From contig JAULSN010000005.1 of the NCBI GenBank assembly GCA_033439765.1, forward strand, positions 2,061,001 to 2,125,000: DNA of 64,000 nt. Reading direction: 5' to 3'. The number at the start of each line of letters is the position of its first letter. Positions within the stretch are counted from its first letter, which is position 1. Below the pieces are notes generated by a model. That model saw only the letters and a program-made list of their open reading frames with translations, ran no database searches and was not told the origin of the DNA. Below are positions 1-10,932 of the stretch, in pieces. The DNA comes from Lasiosphaeria ovina. Its lineage: Eukaryota; Ascomycota; Sordariomycetes; Sordariales; Lasiosphaeriaceae. A program made the translations under genes and the position numbers.

Positions 1-1590
1 GTCGAACAAGCGGTTAAGTTGCTCCAGCACGTAGTACAAGTAAGAAGCTCGCTCGCCGAGGACCACCCTGACCGACTAGTATCGCAACAGAATCTCGCAT
101 CGGCGTACCTACATAACGGGCAAGTCAAACAAGCGGTTAAGTTGCTCGAGCACGCAGTAAAAGTCGAGCGCGCGCTCGCCGAGGACCACCCTGGCCGACT
201 AGCATCGCAACATAATCTAGCATCGGCATACCGACAAAACGGGCAATTAAAACAAGCGGTCGAGTTGCTCGAGCACGTAGTACAAGTAAGAAGCTCGCTC
301 GCCGAGGACCACCCTGACCGACTAGTATCGCAACATAATCTCGCATCGGCGTACCGAAAAAACGGGAAATCCAAACAAGCGGTCGAGTTGCTCGAGCACG
401 TAGTACAAGTAAGAAGCGCGCTCGCCGAGGACCACCCTGACCGACTAGTATCGCAACATAATCTCGCATCAGCGTACGGAAAAAACGGGAATTCCAAACA
501 AGCGGTCGAGTTGCTCGAGCACGTAGTACAAGTAAGAAGCGCGCTCGCCGAGGACCACCCTAGCCGACTAGCATCGCAAAATAATCTCGCATTGGCGTAC
601 CGAGATAGCGGGCAAGTCAAACAAGCGGTTAAGTTGCTCGGGCACGTAGTACAAGTAAGAAGCGCGCTCGCCGAGGACCACCCTGACCGACTAGCATCGC
701 AAAATAATCTCGCATTGGCGTACCAAGATAACGGGCAAGTCAAACAAGCGGTCAAGTTGCTCGAGCACGTAGTACAAGTAAGAAGTGCGCTCGCCGAGGA
801 CCACCCTGACCGACTAGCATCGCAACATAATCTAGCATCGGCATACCGACAAAACGGGCAATTAAAACAAGCGGTCGAGTTGCTCGAGTACGTAGTAAAA
901 GTAAGAAGCGCGCTCGCCGAGGACCACCCTGGCCGACTAGCATCGCAACACGAACTTACATTGGCGTACCGAGATAACGGGCAATTAAAACAAGCGGTCG
1001 AGTTGCTCGAGTACGTAGTACAAGTAAGAAGCGCGCTCGCCGAGGACCACCCTGACCGACTAGCATCGCAACACGAACTTGCATCGGCGTACCGAGATAA
1101 CGGGAAATTAAAACAATCGGTCGACTTGATCGAGCACGTAGTACAAGTAAGAAGCGCGCTCGCCGAGGACCACCCTAGCCGACTAGCATCACAGCACCTG
1201 CTCACGCTCGCATATAGAGACGACGGGCAGGTCGGAAAGGCCCTCGAGTTACTCGAGTACGTCGTGGACGTACAGAGCAAGTCGCTCGCCCACGACCACC
1301 CTGGCCGACTAGTATCACAGCACGAGCTCGCGCTCGTATATAGAGACGTCGGGCGGGTCGGAAAGGCCCTCGAGTTACTCGAGTACGTCGTGGACGTACA
1401 GAGTAAGTCGCTCGCCCACGACCACCCTGGCCGACTAGCATCACAGTACGAGCTCGCGCTCGGATATAGAGACGTCGGGCGGGTCGAAGAGGCGCTCAAG
1501 TTGCTCGAGCACGTCGTGGACGTGGAGAGCAAGACGCTCGCTCGCGACGACCCCAGCCGGTTGGTTTCAGAACGCGAACTTGCCAAAACT
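1..1590 (+). repeat. Tandem 126-bp coding repeat array (about 13 units)
   Basis: In-frame tandem units of 126 bp, differing at only a few codons through most of the array; the final three units contain one extra codon each or more changes. The changes cluster at the residues between the conserved Tyr of one helix and the Gly/Lys before the next helix. Confidence 0.9.
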
Positions 1591-1731
1591 CGGTCTCCGA
1601 TTTCGAATGGTGACCACCACGCCAGTCCGACCGTTTCATTGGCGCCGCTTCCTTCATCTTCCGCCGTCTCGACAAAGCGAAATGCTCAACCGGAGCCTGA
1701 TCCTGCCAACTGCAAGCGCCAGAGACGGTAG
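1..1731 (+). CDS. TPR-repeat protein, 3' part (possible C-terminal sensor array of a fungal NLR-like protein)
   Basis: The reading frame is open to the left edge, so the 5' end lies outside the window and only the last 576 codons are seen. About thirteen tandem units of 42 residues (126 bp) follow one another, each of kinesin-light-chain-type TPR form with a core like LAEDHPDRLASQ followed by NLASAY and G. The last three units are more diverged (LAHDHP, LARDDP), and the protein ends in a Ser/Pro-rich basic tail without repeats. Such arrays commonly form the ligand-binding C-terminus of fungal NACHT- or NB-ARC-type receptors, but no nucleotide-binding domain is visible here, so the receptor assignment is inference. 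The near identity of units at DNA level suggests recent duplication or gene conversion. A stand-alone TPR protein is the alternative. Confidence 0.8.
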   Translation, partial: VEQAVKLLQHVVQVRSSLAEDHPDRLVSQQNLASAYLHNGQVKQAVKLLEHAVKVERALAEDHPGRLASQHNLASAYRQNGQLKQAVELLEHVVQVRSSLAEDHPDRLVSQHNLASAYRKNGKSKQAVELLEHVVQVRSALAEDHPDRLVSQHNLASAYGKNGNSKQAVELLEHVVQVRSALAEDHPSRLASQNNLALAYRDSGQVKQAVKLLGHVVQVRSALAEDHPDRLASQNNLALAYQDNGQVKQAVKLLEHVVQVRSALAEDHPDRLASQHNLASAYRQNGQLKQAVELLEYVVKVRSALAEDHPGRLASQHELTLAYRDNGQLKQAVELLEYVVQVRSALAEDHPDRLASQHELASAYRDNGKLKQSVDLIEHVVQVRSALAEDHPSRLASQHLLTLAYRDDGQVGKALELLEYVVDVQSKSLAHDHPGRLVSQHELALVYRDVGRVGKALELLEYVVDVQSKSLAHDHPGRLASQYELALGYRDVGRVEEALKLLEHVVDVESKTLARDDPSRLVSERELAKTRSPISNGDHHASPTVSLAPLPSSSAVSTKRNAQPEPDPANCKRQRR

Positions 1732-2218
1732 ATTGAGTGCAAGTATTGGACCTGATATGTGTTGATGGAGGGTATTGCTGGAAGGCATCACCGATGGGTC
1801 AACCGATTGCGCAGGGCCGGCGGGAGTAAGATGGAGAGTTGGGTAGGTAGACATCTCAGTCTCCGTCGGTTGAAAGGGCGGGGATCTTCGTCAGTGCTAA
1901 AATCATGTACCATTATTAGAGAATCGACAAGCAAGCCCCAAGATCACGCCAGAGCCGGTAATGACAAATCTCGGTTCGTGGTTTTGCCCAGTCAGGAACA
2001 ATTACGAGCGAGGTCATCCAGGGTCTCGTGGACAGACCGTGGCTTCTGTTGTCTTGTCTTGCCGCAGAGATAGTAAGCTGTCCATTACGACAGAAGAGAA
2101 GAGGAACTGGCTTCAACACCACGGTGAGCTCGAAATGTGCGTTTTGTACTAGCAAGGTAGTCTACGAAACTAACGACTACTACGTAGTGGCTAGGACGAG
2201 ACGAAAAAAAAAGGGAAA
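1732..2218. other. Convergent intergenic region
   Basis: About 490 bp between the ends of the TPR gene and the gamma-glutamyltransferase gene, which point towards each other. Only short open frames are present and no coding feature is recognised. It should contain both 3' UTRs. Confidence 0.6.
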
Positions 2219-4558
2219 TCAGACGGTCAGGCCGCCGCTGTTGCGCTGCCTCGGCTCGCTGGCAGCGTCAAAGGAGCCGTTCCACAGGCGCATGACGGCC
2301 TGGGCGGAGCTGGCGCCGGGGCCCATCCACGTGGCGTTGTGGCGGCGGGCGGCGAGGGCGGCGAAGACGGCGCGGTCGAAGCCGTCCTCGACGAGCAGCA
2401 CGTCGGGCATGAGCTGGTCGTGCAGGCGCGGGGCCGCCACGGCGGCCCGCATGCCCATGCCCGCGTGTAGCACGTTCCACGCGATCAGCGTCGTCGCGCT
2501 GATGATGCGCGACCCGCCCGCCGCGCCCGCCGCGAACAGCAGCGTGCCGTTGCCCGCGAACTCGGCCATCAGCGGCGTGATGGACGACAGCGGCCGCTTG
2601 CCCGCCGCGATGAAGTTGGCCGGCGACGGCTCGAAGCCGAACGAGTTGCGCCGCCCCGGCTGCGAGAAGTCGTCCATTTCGTTGTTGCTGTTCGGGATCG
2701 AGGATGAGTGGCAGGGTCCTCAGCGGCATGTCAGTTGGGAGGGAGATACGCACAGGATTATGCCAGTGTCAGGGGTCATGATCTGCGCGCCAAACAGCAG
2801 GTTGATGGTGGTCGTGGACGAGACGGTCAGGCCCGAGATGTCGGCCGTGACAATATGCGACGTGCCCGAGCTCTCGGCCGCGTAGAGCTCCTGCGGGTTG
2901 TAGGCGTTTATAGGCTGTGTCTGGTTGTCTTGGATACGGCCGCGGACCTCCCTAGCCTTTGCGTCGCTCGTCATCAGCTTCTGGTATTGCTCAATGTTGC
3001 TGATGAAGTCTGGGTCGCCGAGCTCCTGCCGCGCCCCGTAGGCAAACTTCATCGCCTCGACGAAGCGGTGCGTGGTCAGGTTGCTGTCCGTCAGATCCTC
3101 GAGCGGATATTGCTCCATGGTCTTGAGGATGCTGAGCGTCACGGCCCCGCTGCTCGGCGCCTCGGTCGTGAAGAGCCGGTAATCGCGATAGTTGATGCTG
3201 AGAGGCTTTTTAATGCTGACGGTATAGTTCTTGAGGTCGCCGGGCGTTATTATTCCGTTGGATGACGACAGAAGCTGGATCATGGACTGGGCTTTTGAGG
3301 TTTAGAATTATGCCGAATATTATGATGGTGTATGAGAGACATTACCAAGCTCGCCCTCGTAAAAGATATCCGCGCCGTGTTTGGCAATCTTCTCAAGAGA
3401 GCTTCGAGACAAGAAGAGTCTATTAGCATTGCAACCCTCAGTGAGAATTCAGCGGCTGACTCACTCTGCGTAGCGTTTCCTAGTGATGATATCCCCAAGC
3501 TTAACCAGCGTTCCTATCAAATGTTAGTAAGCCAAGACTTAAAGACGACAAAGCGCAAGTAAATATCCCAGCCACCTACCATTAGGAGCAAAGTCCTCGG
3601 CCCAGACAGGGTCGTCAGTCAGGAAGGTGTTATTATTGCTGGCTCCCTTCATATACCGAACCAAGTCCTCGTTGACTGCCAATTTCAGGTCGTCTTAGCA
3701 AGGCTGCTGTACGCTAAGGAGTTTCTTTAGAGCTATAGTGTGAGCTCACCCTGAAAACCGTCTCGCGCAATCCGCACTGCTGGCGTGACGACTGTACTCC
3801 AAGGCAAGACCTATAGTGTTGCCGTCAGCAACAAGACAGGGACATGTGGCCCAGCAGGCGAAGCGTTGGAGGCCTAACCACTTACGCCGTATTTGGTGTG
3901 CAGATACTCGAGCCCACGCAGCTCGCCGGGGATGGCGACGGCGAGGCCGCCAAGAACGCTGGCGTCGGGGTTGTTCTTGTACATGTTCTTATGGGCCGCA
4001 GCCGGCGCGGTCTCCCGGTAGTCGATGACCTCGTATCTGCCGTGCTTGTCACGGACGAGCATGAAGCCTCCTCCCCCAATGCCAGAGTGGTACATGCCGA
4101 TAACGCCCACACACAGCTCCGTTGCCACCATGGCATCGGCCGCAGAGCCCTAAGTAGCAAGTCAGTCATCAAGCGAGCCAAACAGGGAGCATAACGGCGA
4201 GCGACGTATGACTGTCTTTCCTCCCGTCGTTTCGTTCCATCCTACTCAGACAACCAAAAGAGACTAGGGGTAGACAAATGGAGCGTTACTCACACCCATG
4301 CCAATCATGTCAACGCCAATCTGAGAGCATATGATGTTCTCGCTGGCAACGGCACCCCTGGTGCCCCTGAGGCCCGGCTTGAGCACGGCTTGGACAGGGC
4401 CCGCCGAGCTCGGGCCGAGTATCGACAGCCAGGAGCAACATGTCAGCAGCGTTGAGTGACCTGTTGTTTCGGGGTTTCCTTAGCATGAAGTAACAAAATC
4501 CCACACGGGGGTTTTCAAAGTCTTGCTGCTTAGTTATAAGATGATCACACTCACGCAT
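2219..4558 (-). CDS. Gamma-glutamyltransferase (glutathione hydrolase), secreted, nine exons
   Basis: N-terminal-nucleophile hydrolase that cleaves the gamma-glutamyl bond of glutathione and related peptides. My spliced model uses exons 4558-4555, 4460-4294, 4149-3886, 3810-3750, 3693-3580, 3513-3465, 3401-3346, 3291-2754 and 2687-2219. All junctions are GT..AG and the sum is 573 codons plus stop, the usual length of the family. The first exon carries only ATGC; it joins a hydrophobic stretch (LLTCCSWLSILG) that fits a signal peptide. Family landmarks in order: GGSAADAMVA, YHSGIGGGGFMLVRD, LPWSTVVTPAVRIARDGF, the autoprocessing/catalytic Thr (about T382) in SSGTSHIVTAD, then STTTINLLFGA and GIILNNEMDDFS, the latter restored across the last intron. 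It sits 6 kb from the polyketide cluster and nothing ties it to that pathway. Family assignment is secure; exact exon ends are hand-read. Confidence 0.93.
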
Positions 4559-6967
4559 TGCAGATATTCAAGACGCTGTGAACTGGAAGAGAGAGGAAGG
4601 AGGCGGCGACAAAGAGTCTCTTCAGGTTTCCTTATCTTGGCGCGTGACGATCCCTGTCGAGGTCCGCGAGGCAGTCCACGAGAGAGACACTCAACCCACC
4701 CGTCGCAAAATATCCCAGCCCAAGCAAAAAAAGAAAGGGAAAAAAGTCAAATTACTTGTGCAAACCATCGAGGCACATTCCAGAGATAGCCTTTCAAACT
4801 ATCGAGGAAGCATGAGCAAGAAAGAGGAGTTACCCTCGTCGCAAGTGGTTGAATGTTGGTTACCTCACCTATTGAGTATTAACCCAATCTGGCAGTTGAA
4901 GCGAACCAAGGAAGAAGCCGCTAAACGTTAAAGCGACAAACCGGCAATGACACCACTTCAAGTTCCAGATAGCAAACCCTAACCCTCGGCCTGCCCAACT
5001 CAGACTCGGGTTGCCAATTGGGCAGGCCCCCTCTTCTGCAACTCTCTCAACAGCGAGTTCGGGATAGGAATTCTTCTTCGGGGCGCGTCTTGGAACCTAC
5101 CGAAATGTGGTTGAAACCCGGCATCGCTCTGAGGCGCATTGGCTTTGAGGTTCTTGACGCGTGCCAGCTAGACATAATGCAATTGCGGCCCGGTGCAAAG
5201 CATCATTCCCGGGCTGTTTCTCCTTCTCTCTTGCCCTGTTGCTAGCCAAGGAAGGTAGCAAGTTCGTTTCTACTTCGCCCCTCTTTATCCTTTGCAGAAG
5301 GCGATCATCGCTCACGCCAAACAGACGGGATCTGCTTAGGGGGAGGGGGGGCTTGTTTCGCGTGCACGTAGATCCGCCTGCCTCGTCGGCGCGGTTGAAC
5401 GGACACCTGCGCCCAGGAACATCACCGGGCTATAAGAAGTGGAGACGTAGGTATTTACCCTGGGCCGCCGCCAGTGCAAGAAACAAAAGCCCCATAAACT
5501 CCGGGCTGGAGAAGCAAGCTGCCGGACGTCGGTACATATGCACCTCGAATATAGTATTGGCTGGACAAAGCCACGCAGAGAAACAGAGGAGAGATGAAGA
5601 ATGCAAGTTCAAGCCTGGTTCTATCTATTATTGCTTGCTCGTGTCCGTGTGTACCACACGACGTATGTAGTGGACAGGCACACTTCAGACGACGGAAATG
5701 AGAGCAGGAATAAGACGAGGCACAGCTTAGATCCTACTGGTAAGGCAGGCAACGAAGAGAAAAGCTCAGGTACCTCGTTGGGGGTGGGGGAGGGGAAGCA
5801 GGAGGATGTTCTTCTTCTGCGCGCGGGTCCGAACCCAGGCCGTCGAAAATCCCTTCATCTCGTCTCAAACAACCACACAACAGGTATTCATTCCCCTGCG
5901 AGACATTCCGTTTCGCCTCGGATTCGCCAGGCGCTGGGGCGGACCCATCCCGAGGGGGTGGTGGTGGTATTCAAGCTCAACCGATGTTTGGGAAGACATC
6001 TTTTTTCTCTCCAAAAATAACATGATCATAATCGTGTTATGATGCATTTTGCCCTAATGTTTCGGTGTTATTCATCTTCTGCGAGCTCGTTTCGCATGCT
6101 AAATACCCACAGCTAGCGAGCCTTTTCGTTCCCTTTCGTTTCTGCCCCCGAGTCAACTTCTCTCGACTCCGCAGACTCCGTTCGGATTTTCTCCGCCTGC
6201 CGTGTTTGGCACTGTTTGTCCAGAGAGCGGGGCCAGGGCGGACTCTTCCGTCGAATCACGGCTGGTGCCGAGAGCGGGGGCTGCAGCTTTCAAGACCAAG
6301 CGGGTCGGCTGGTGAAACGGTCTCCTTTTTTTCTTCTTCCTAGCCCCCCTTGCAAACTCTTCGTTAGCCCTCCTCCGATTTCCCCTGGCACCGTGGGGTA
6401 TCCACGGGAGAGGTCTTGGTATTGTGGCTTGCGACTGATCATTCATGCTCGCCGGCCCCCAGAGGGCAACAAAGAGAGAAACGATCAGTTCACTCCACGA
6501 CCACTGAAGCTCAGCGGAATAGCCAAGACACGGGGCTTCGAGACTGAGGCGTCGCACACCGATGTCCTCTCGCTAGTTTGGTGTCACGATTGCAAGAAGG
6601 TGACGCAGAGGAGCTCGCGGTCGATGTGTTGTTTATTTCGGGAAACTGCTCCGCAGGGTAATCGAACCAGCAGCTCGAGCCCGCAAGAGTCTCTCTGATG
6701 AAAGAATATTCTCCGAGACAGATTTCTGCGCGAAAATGTTCGACATTGATTGCCATGCAAGATTTCCGTCTGTGCATGGACAGGCTAGCGTGACGTACCT
6801 GACGGAGACCCATGGCACGCACACGTACGGACGGCAGTGGCTGAGGCCCGTTAAAAAGCCAAAAGCTTAAAGCCGTGCGCACGGCAGGCAGCATTTAGCT
6901 ATGAGGGGACCGGCATTCCGTTCATACTTACGTATAAGTCCGGAGATTTTCTTCAACCGCTTGCTGC

Positions 6968-7009
6968 TTGCTTGCCTGTTTGCCTGCCTGCCTGCCTGCC
7001 TGCCTGCCT
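6968..7009. repeat. (TGCC)n tetranucleotide microsatellite
   Basis: A run of TGCT/TGCC/TGCC units, at least eight tetramers, in the non-coding interval. Confidence 0.8.
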
Positions 7010-8174
7010 CCCGACATCAAGAACTCGGACATGAGACAGGATCTGAGATACTGGCTGAACGAAACCAAAACGACACGGCTTTGGCCGACAATCCCCGCAT
7101 AAACAGACGGAGGGGGAGGATGGCTGCTGGAAGCAAATAGAAAAGGCCAACACCGGCGGTAGCGAGGAGAACAGCCACTTCAGGGCGATCATCTGTCTCG
7201 CTTGAGAGCTATATTCCCGGTCGACAGAACCGTCTGGATTTACTATGCTTTGCCGCGGGGAGATCACATAGGTGACCTGTCGATCGTCGAATCCGACAAG
7301 AGCACTGAGTAACACGGGGCATTGTTGCACTCCTCCTTATAGCTTGTACGCATGAAGAGGCAGTGGCCCGTGGCCCGTGGGCAGGCCAGGCCACCGCCAC
7401 ACCGTCCAATGTCGGCTCAAGGCTCAAGCAGCCAGGGCCCAGGGCAGCTTCACCGCGCGCAAGCATTCCTGTCCGCCTCTTGGCAATCGCGTAATTGCAA
7501 TTGGAACCTCGCCGGTTGCGCCTCCTGTCCCGGCAAGCGGGCGAGCTTGGTGGGCTGGCCGGGGGCTCCTTCCTTGCCCTGGCGCTTTGCCCTAATTGGG
7601 ATGCCACACCCCACTCCAATTGGCTGAGGGGCTGTCTCAGATTCCCGGTTCCTGCATCTGCCCCTTGCCCCGTGCGACGACGACTCCTGGATCTTGTCGA
7701 AAACCACTGCCACTGCCGACACTGGCCCTGACTCTTTGTCTGTATTTTGCAGCAGCACCAGCAGCAAGACCCGCCTGTCCTGCCATGCCCGCCCACCCTG
7801 GCCTGCCTGACTGATGGCGAGTCGCGGCCCCAGCTAGGCCCTTTGGTGATTACGCGGTACGTACTGGAAAGAGACATAGTCCATGTTCCCCAGGCGGCTG
7901 TGCTCGCTTCTCCCGTTCGTCGTTCCATGCCTTGGATTTCTTAATCCCTATGCTCCGTGCTAGCGTGGCGTGCAGGACTGCAAACTCGACCGATTACGAC
8001 GGCCCCTCCCCGGGCCAATGTCTGCGATGCGTGGATAGGACAGGACAGGGTACGGCCCCGACGGGAGGGGTATGCTCTATCCTATCCCCGCGCAGCACCA
8101 CGGCACCGCTATATGGGTTGCGAACACGCTGCCCAGGCCGAGAGGGGCTGGAAATAGTTAAAGGCCGTGGATGC

Positions 8175-8400
8175 CACCGCCAGCCCTCTTATCTACCCCC
8201 TCTTGATTCTCTCTCTCCTCACCCTCATCTTTTTCCACTTCCTTCTCTTCGCCTTCTTTACACAGTCAAGCATCATTCCTTTTGCTTTTCTGGTTACCTG
8301 CCAAGTCTGCAGCTTCACTTCTCTTGTTTCCAACTGTATCTTCACTCTCTTCTTCTGCGAAGTCGATTTTCGCTCCTTTACGTCTTCAAAGAAAAAACAA
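8175..8400 (+). promoter_or_regulatory. CT-rich leader/core promoter of the secreted-protein gene
   Basis: A strongly pyrimidine-biased stretch (repeated CTCTC, TTTTCC and CTTCTC) lies 115-340 bp before the ATG at 8515. Such tracts commonly mark transcription start regions of highly expressed fungal genes. No clear TATA box was identified. Confidence 0.4.
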
Positions 8401-8514
8401 GCTTGAGTCTTTGCGAACACTACCAGACAGACCGCCAACTTCGGATCTGCCAAACTCACTACCAAATCCAAAACCAAAACATCCAGGGGGAGAAAACTAC
8501 AACTCAGAGTCAAG

Positions 8515-9825
8515 ATGAAGGCCACCACAGTTGCTCTTGGCCTCTTTGCCACTCTCACTGCCGCATACTCCCACCCGCGCCATCTGCACTTCCGCCGCCA
8601 GAACTCGACCGCTCTTGTCACCAGCTCCGAGGTCCCGGCCGCAGTGGCCGCGGCGGCTTCCGTTGCCAGCAGCTCAAGTGTCTTGTCGACAGCCCTGTCG
8701 GCAACAATCCCGCTTGTCACCGGTGTCTCCTCCGCGGCGGAGCTTGCCGCAGCCCCCACCAATGGCACCGTCCCCGCCGGCGGACTTACAACACTGACTG
8801 TGAAGACCACGTTGATCCACACCATCACCTCGTGTGCTGCCACCATCACCAACTGCCCTACCAACACCAAGGATCTCGCAAGCTTGCCTGCCGAGGCTCT
8901 CTCTACAATCATTGTCACTGACGTGGTCGTGCTCACTTCCACCGTGTGCCCCGTTACTGCCGTCGCCTCCATCTCGTCCAGCGTTGTTGCTGCCCACTCG
9001 TCCGGTCTCATCAAGGGGAGCACTCTGCCTCAGTCTACTGTGAAGGCCACAACGGCCGTAGCGCACGTCGCCAGCACCGTGACTGTGGTCTCGACGACTG
9101 TCGCTACCTTGACCACCGCCAAGACCATCACCATAACCCTGGGAGGAGGAGGCGGCAATGGCAACGGCAACGGCACCCCGCGCGTTGTCACCAGCACCAT
9201 CAAGTCCACTTTCAAATCCACCATAGAGCAGCTTGTAACTGTCACCATTTCTGCTGATGCAACCTCGGCCCCCGCTCCTGCCGCTACCACCGCCGTCGCT
9301 GCTGTCGGCGTCGAGAAGGACTCCACCACCACCAAGACTACAACCTCGTATGGAACCCGGACAGTTACCGTGAAGACTGGCGCTACTACCTCGGTCATTA
9401 GCGGTGGTTCCGGATCGGGCTCTGGGTCGGGATCGGGATCGGGATCGGGATCGGGATCGGGATCGGGTGGCTCGTTCGTCGAGTGCGCCAACAGCGTTGT
9501 CACTGTCACACAGGCCGTTGTTACCGTCACCGAGAAGGCTTCGACCGTCACCGAGAAGGCGTCGACCGTCTTCGTGACCGTGACGGCCCCTCAAGAGGCC
9601 TTTAGTGCTGTCTTCTCCACGTTCCCGGCCAAGGACGTCGTGGGCTCGGTTACTACCTCGGCCGCGACTCTTGCTACTGGCTCCAGCTCTAGCGGCGCCG
9701 ACGAGGCGTGCAGCACTGAGGAGGTCGTGACCATCACTCTGTCATCCGCAACCGGCCGATTCGCCGTCCCCGGCAACGGTACAGTGGCGTTCCCTACAGG
9801 CACTGCTGCCGCTAAGCTGCGCTAA
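8515..9825 (+). CDS. Secreted Ser/Thr/Ala/Val-rich low-complexity protein
   Basis: Single-exon 436-residue protein. The N-terminus (MKATTVALGLFATLTAAYS) is a clear signal peptide, followed by a dibasic RR site (residues 27-28) that could be cut by a Kex2-type protease. The mature part is dominated by Thr, Ser, Val and Ala, typical of heavily O-mannosylated extracellular proteins. It contains a (Gly-Ser)n linker coded by 9406-9470, two copies of TVTEKAS just after it, several NxS/T sites and a few Cys (near residues 102, 109, 144, 322, 399). The C-terminus lacks a hydrophobic GPI-addition tail. The ATG context is strong (AAGATGAAG). I do not recognise a catalytic family; a cell-surface or matrix protein is the best guess. 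Base use is GC-rich like its neighbours. Confidence 0.85.
   Translation: MKATTVALGLFATLTAAYSHPRHLHFRRQNSTALVTSSEVPAAVAAAASVASSSSVLSTALSATIPLVTGVSSAAELAAAPTNGTVPAGGLTTLTVKTTLIHTITSCAATITNCPTNTKDLASLPAEALSTIIVTDVVVLTSTVCPVTAVASISSSVVAAHSSGLIKGSTLPQSTVKATTAVAHVASTVTVVSTTVATLTTAKTITITLGGGGGNGNGNGTPRVVTSTIKSTFKSTIEQLVTVTISADATSAPAPAATTAVAAVGVEKDSTTTKTTTSYGTRTVTVKTGATTSVISGGSGSGSGSGSGSGSGSGSGSGGSFVECANSVVTVTQAVVTVTEKASTVTEKASTVFVTVTAPQEAFSAVFSTFPAKDVVGSVTTSAATLATGSSSSGADEACSTEEVVTITLSSATGRFAVPGNGTVAFPTGTAAAKLR
9406..9470 (+). repeat. (GGATCG)n hexanucleotide repeat encoding Gly-Ser
   Basis: In-frame hexamer repeat with a few synonymous variants, giving about ten Gly-Ser pairs inside the secreted protein. 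Confidence 0.9.
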
Positions 9826-10932
9826 GTCAATGGGATAAAAAAGCGATACCCCGTCGGGCACCTTGATGATGCCCACGAAGCCGCCTACGGGCAAAAGTAA
9901 AGAGCACGCCGAGGAAGGGGCGATACCCGCGAGGGGTGGAGAGAAAGAAAGAAAGAGATTCTGCTTCTTGAACACTTTTTTGACGTGTCATTTTATTGGC
10001 TGGAGGCTTCGTCCCATATGCTACAGCTACAGCAAGTCTTGGCTTTGGGCATACGGGAGGGGCGAAGCGCATTGTACAAATTTTCTGTTTCTACCTCCCG
10101 TTCCTGCCAGTCACGGAATGGGGGTTTTTCTGCGAACCAGGCCTAGTAGCCTTTTTGTGTTTTTGGGGGATGGTCGTTTGATTGCGAAAACACATCTTGC
10201 TGTTTTTTACCGAGACCTTTACTTTCTCTCTTCCTCCTTGCGAGAAGAAGATGCTGATGCATCTGCTTGTTCCCGCCAGTTGGGCTCTGGTTGGCGGTGG
10301 CAACATACATAGACCAGCCGCACTTTTGCCACGTCCTCGGATGGGGACTGGCAGTATGTATATACCTGTCTATACAGGAAGCCATATATATATACTTACT
10401 CCATGAACAGAGAAAGCGGTGTTCTGGCCGCCGAATTTGGCTGGCGCATGCTGCCATTTTCGGCGGCTTCGACACCAAGCGCACAAGAACTCGGATCCGC
10501 GTGAATAGTTCTATAAGCTCTATCTTCGCCACTTGCAAGATATAATCCTACTCTGGGACATAGTCTTCGTCCTGATCGCAGGGCAGTGAGGGTAGGCAGT
10601 GAGGGCAGGCAGTAAGGGCAGGGCAGTCGAAGACTCCTGGGAAAATGCGCAATTACCATATTTGGAAGTATATTGACGTTGGCGACGGCGGCGAGGTGCA
10701 GTTGCGGTACAACTACGTTGCCAGCGCTTGGAGCGGTGCAGCAAGCGAATGCGGTAATTTTGGTTGTACTGAATAAAATGTGGCATTTTCATGGGCGGTG
10801 AGCTGTAACGCTTAGACGCCGATGTATGTACTGTACCTACAGTAGCCGAGGACGTTTTAACAGTCGGAGGAGACGCACTCTATGTAAAAAACAACGCTCT
10901 TTCAACCTCTTCCACAACCCCCTATGGGGGCC
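9826..10932. other. Convergent intergenic region before the PKS 3' end
   Basis: About 1.1 kb between the ends of the secreted-protein and PKS genes. It contains A/T-rich stretches (TATATATATA near 10384-10395) and a GGGCAGTGAGGGTAGGCAG-like imperfect repeat near 10580-10625. No coding feature is supported. No remnant of an NRPS condensation domain was seen downstream of the PKS stop. Confidence 0.5.

Larger units (their letters stand above)
4559..8514. other. Long non-coding stretch, no recognisable gene
   Basis: Nearly 4 kb between the divergent gamma-glutamyltransferase and secreted-protein genes. Many open frames of 60-240 codons exist on both strands, but none has family motifs, a consistent set of splice sites or a believable composition. 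Visible content: CT-rich tracts, a (TGCC)n microsatellite near 6970-7010 and a pyrimidine-rich leader before 8515. A lineage-specific small gene or a non-coding RNA cannot be excluded. Confidence 0.5.

Noticed and set aside
1..1590. CRISPR-like regular repeats
   Set aside because: The 126-bp periodicity is in-frame coding TPR sequence without unique spacers, in a eukaryotic genome.
2028..2885. 285-codon plus-strand frame opposite the gamma-glutamyltransferase
   Set aside because: The minus strand carries conserved family motifs across several exons; the plus frame has none.
4973..4986. Telomere-like AACCCTAACCC
   Set aside because: Only two units, not at a contig end; too short to mean a telomere or interstitial telomeric repeat.
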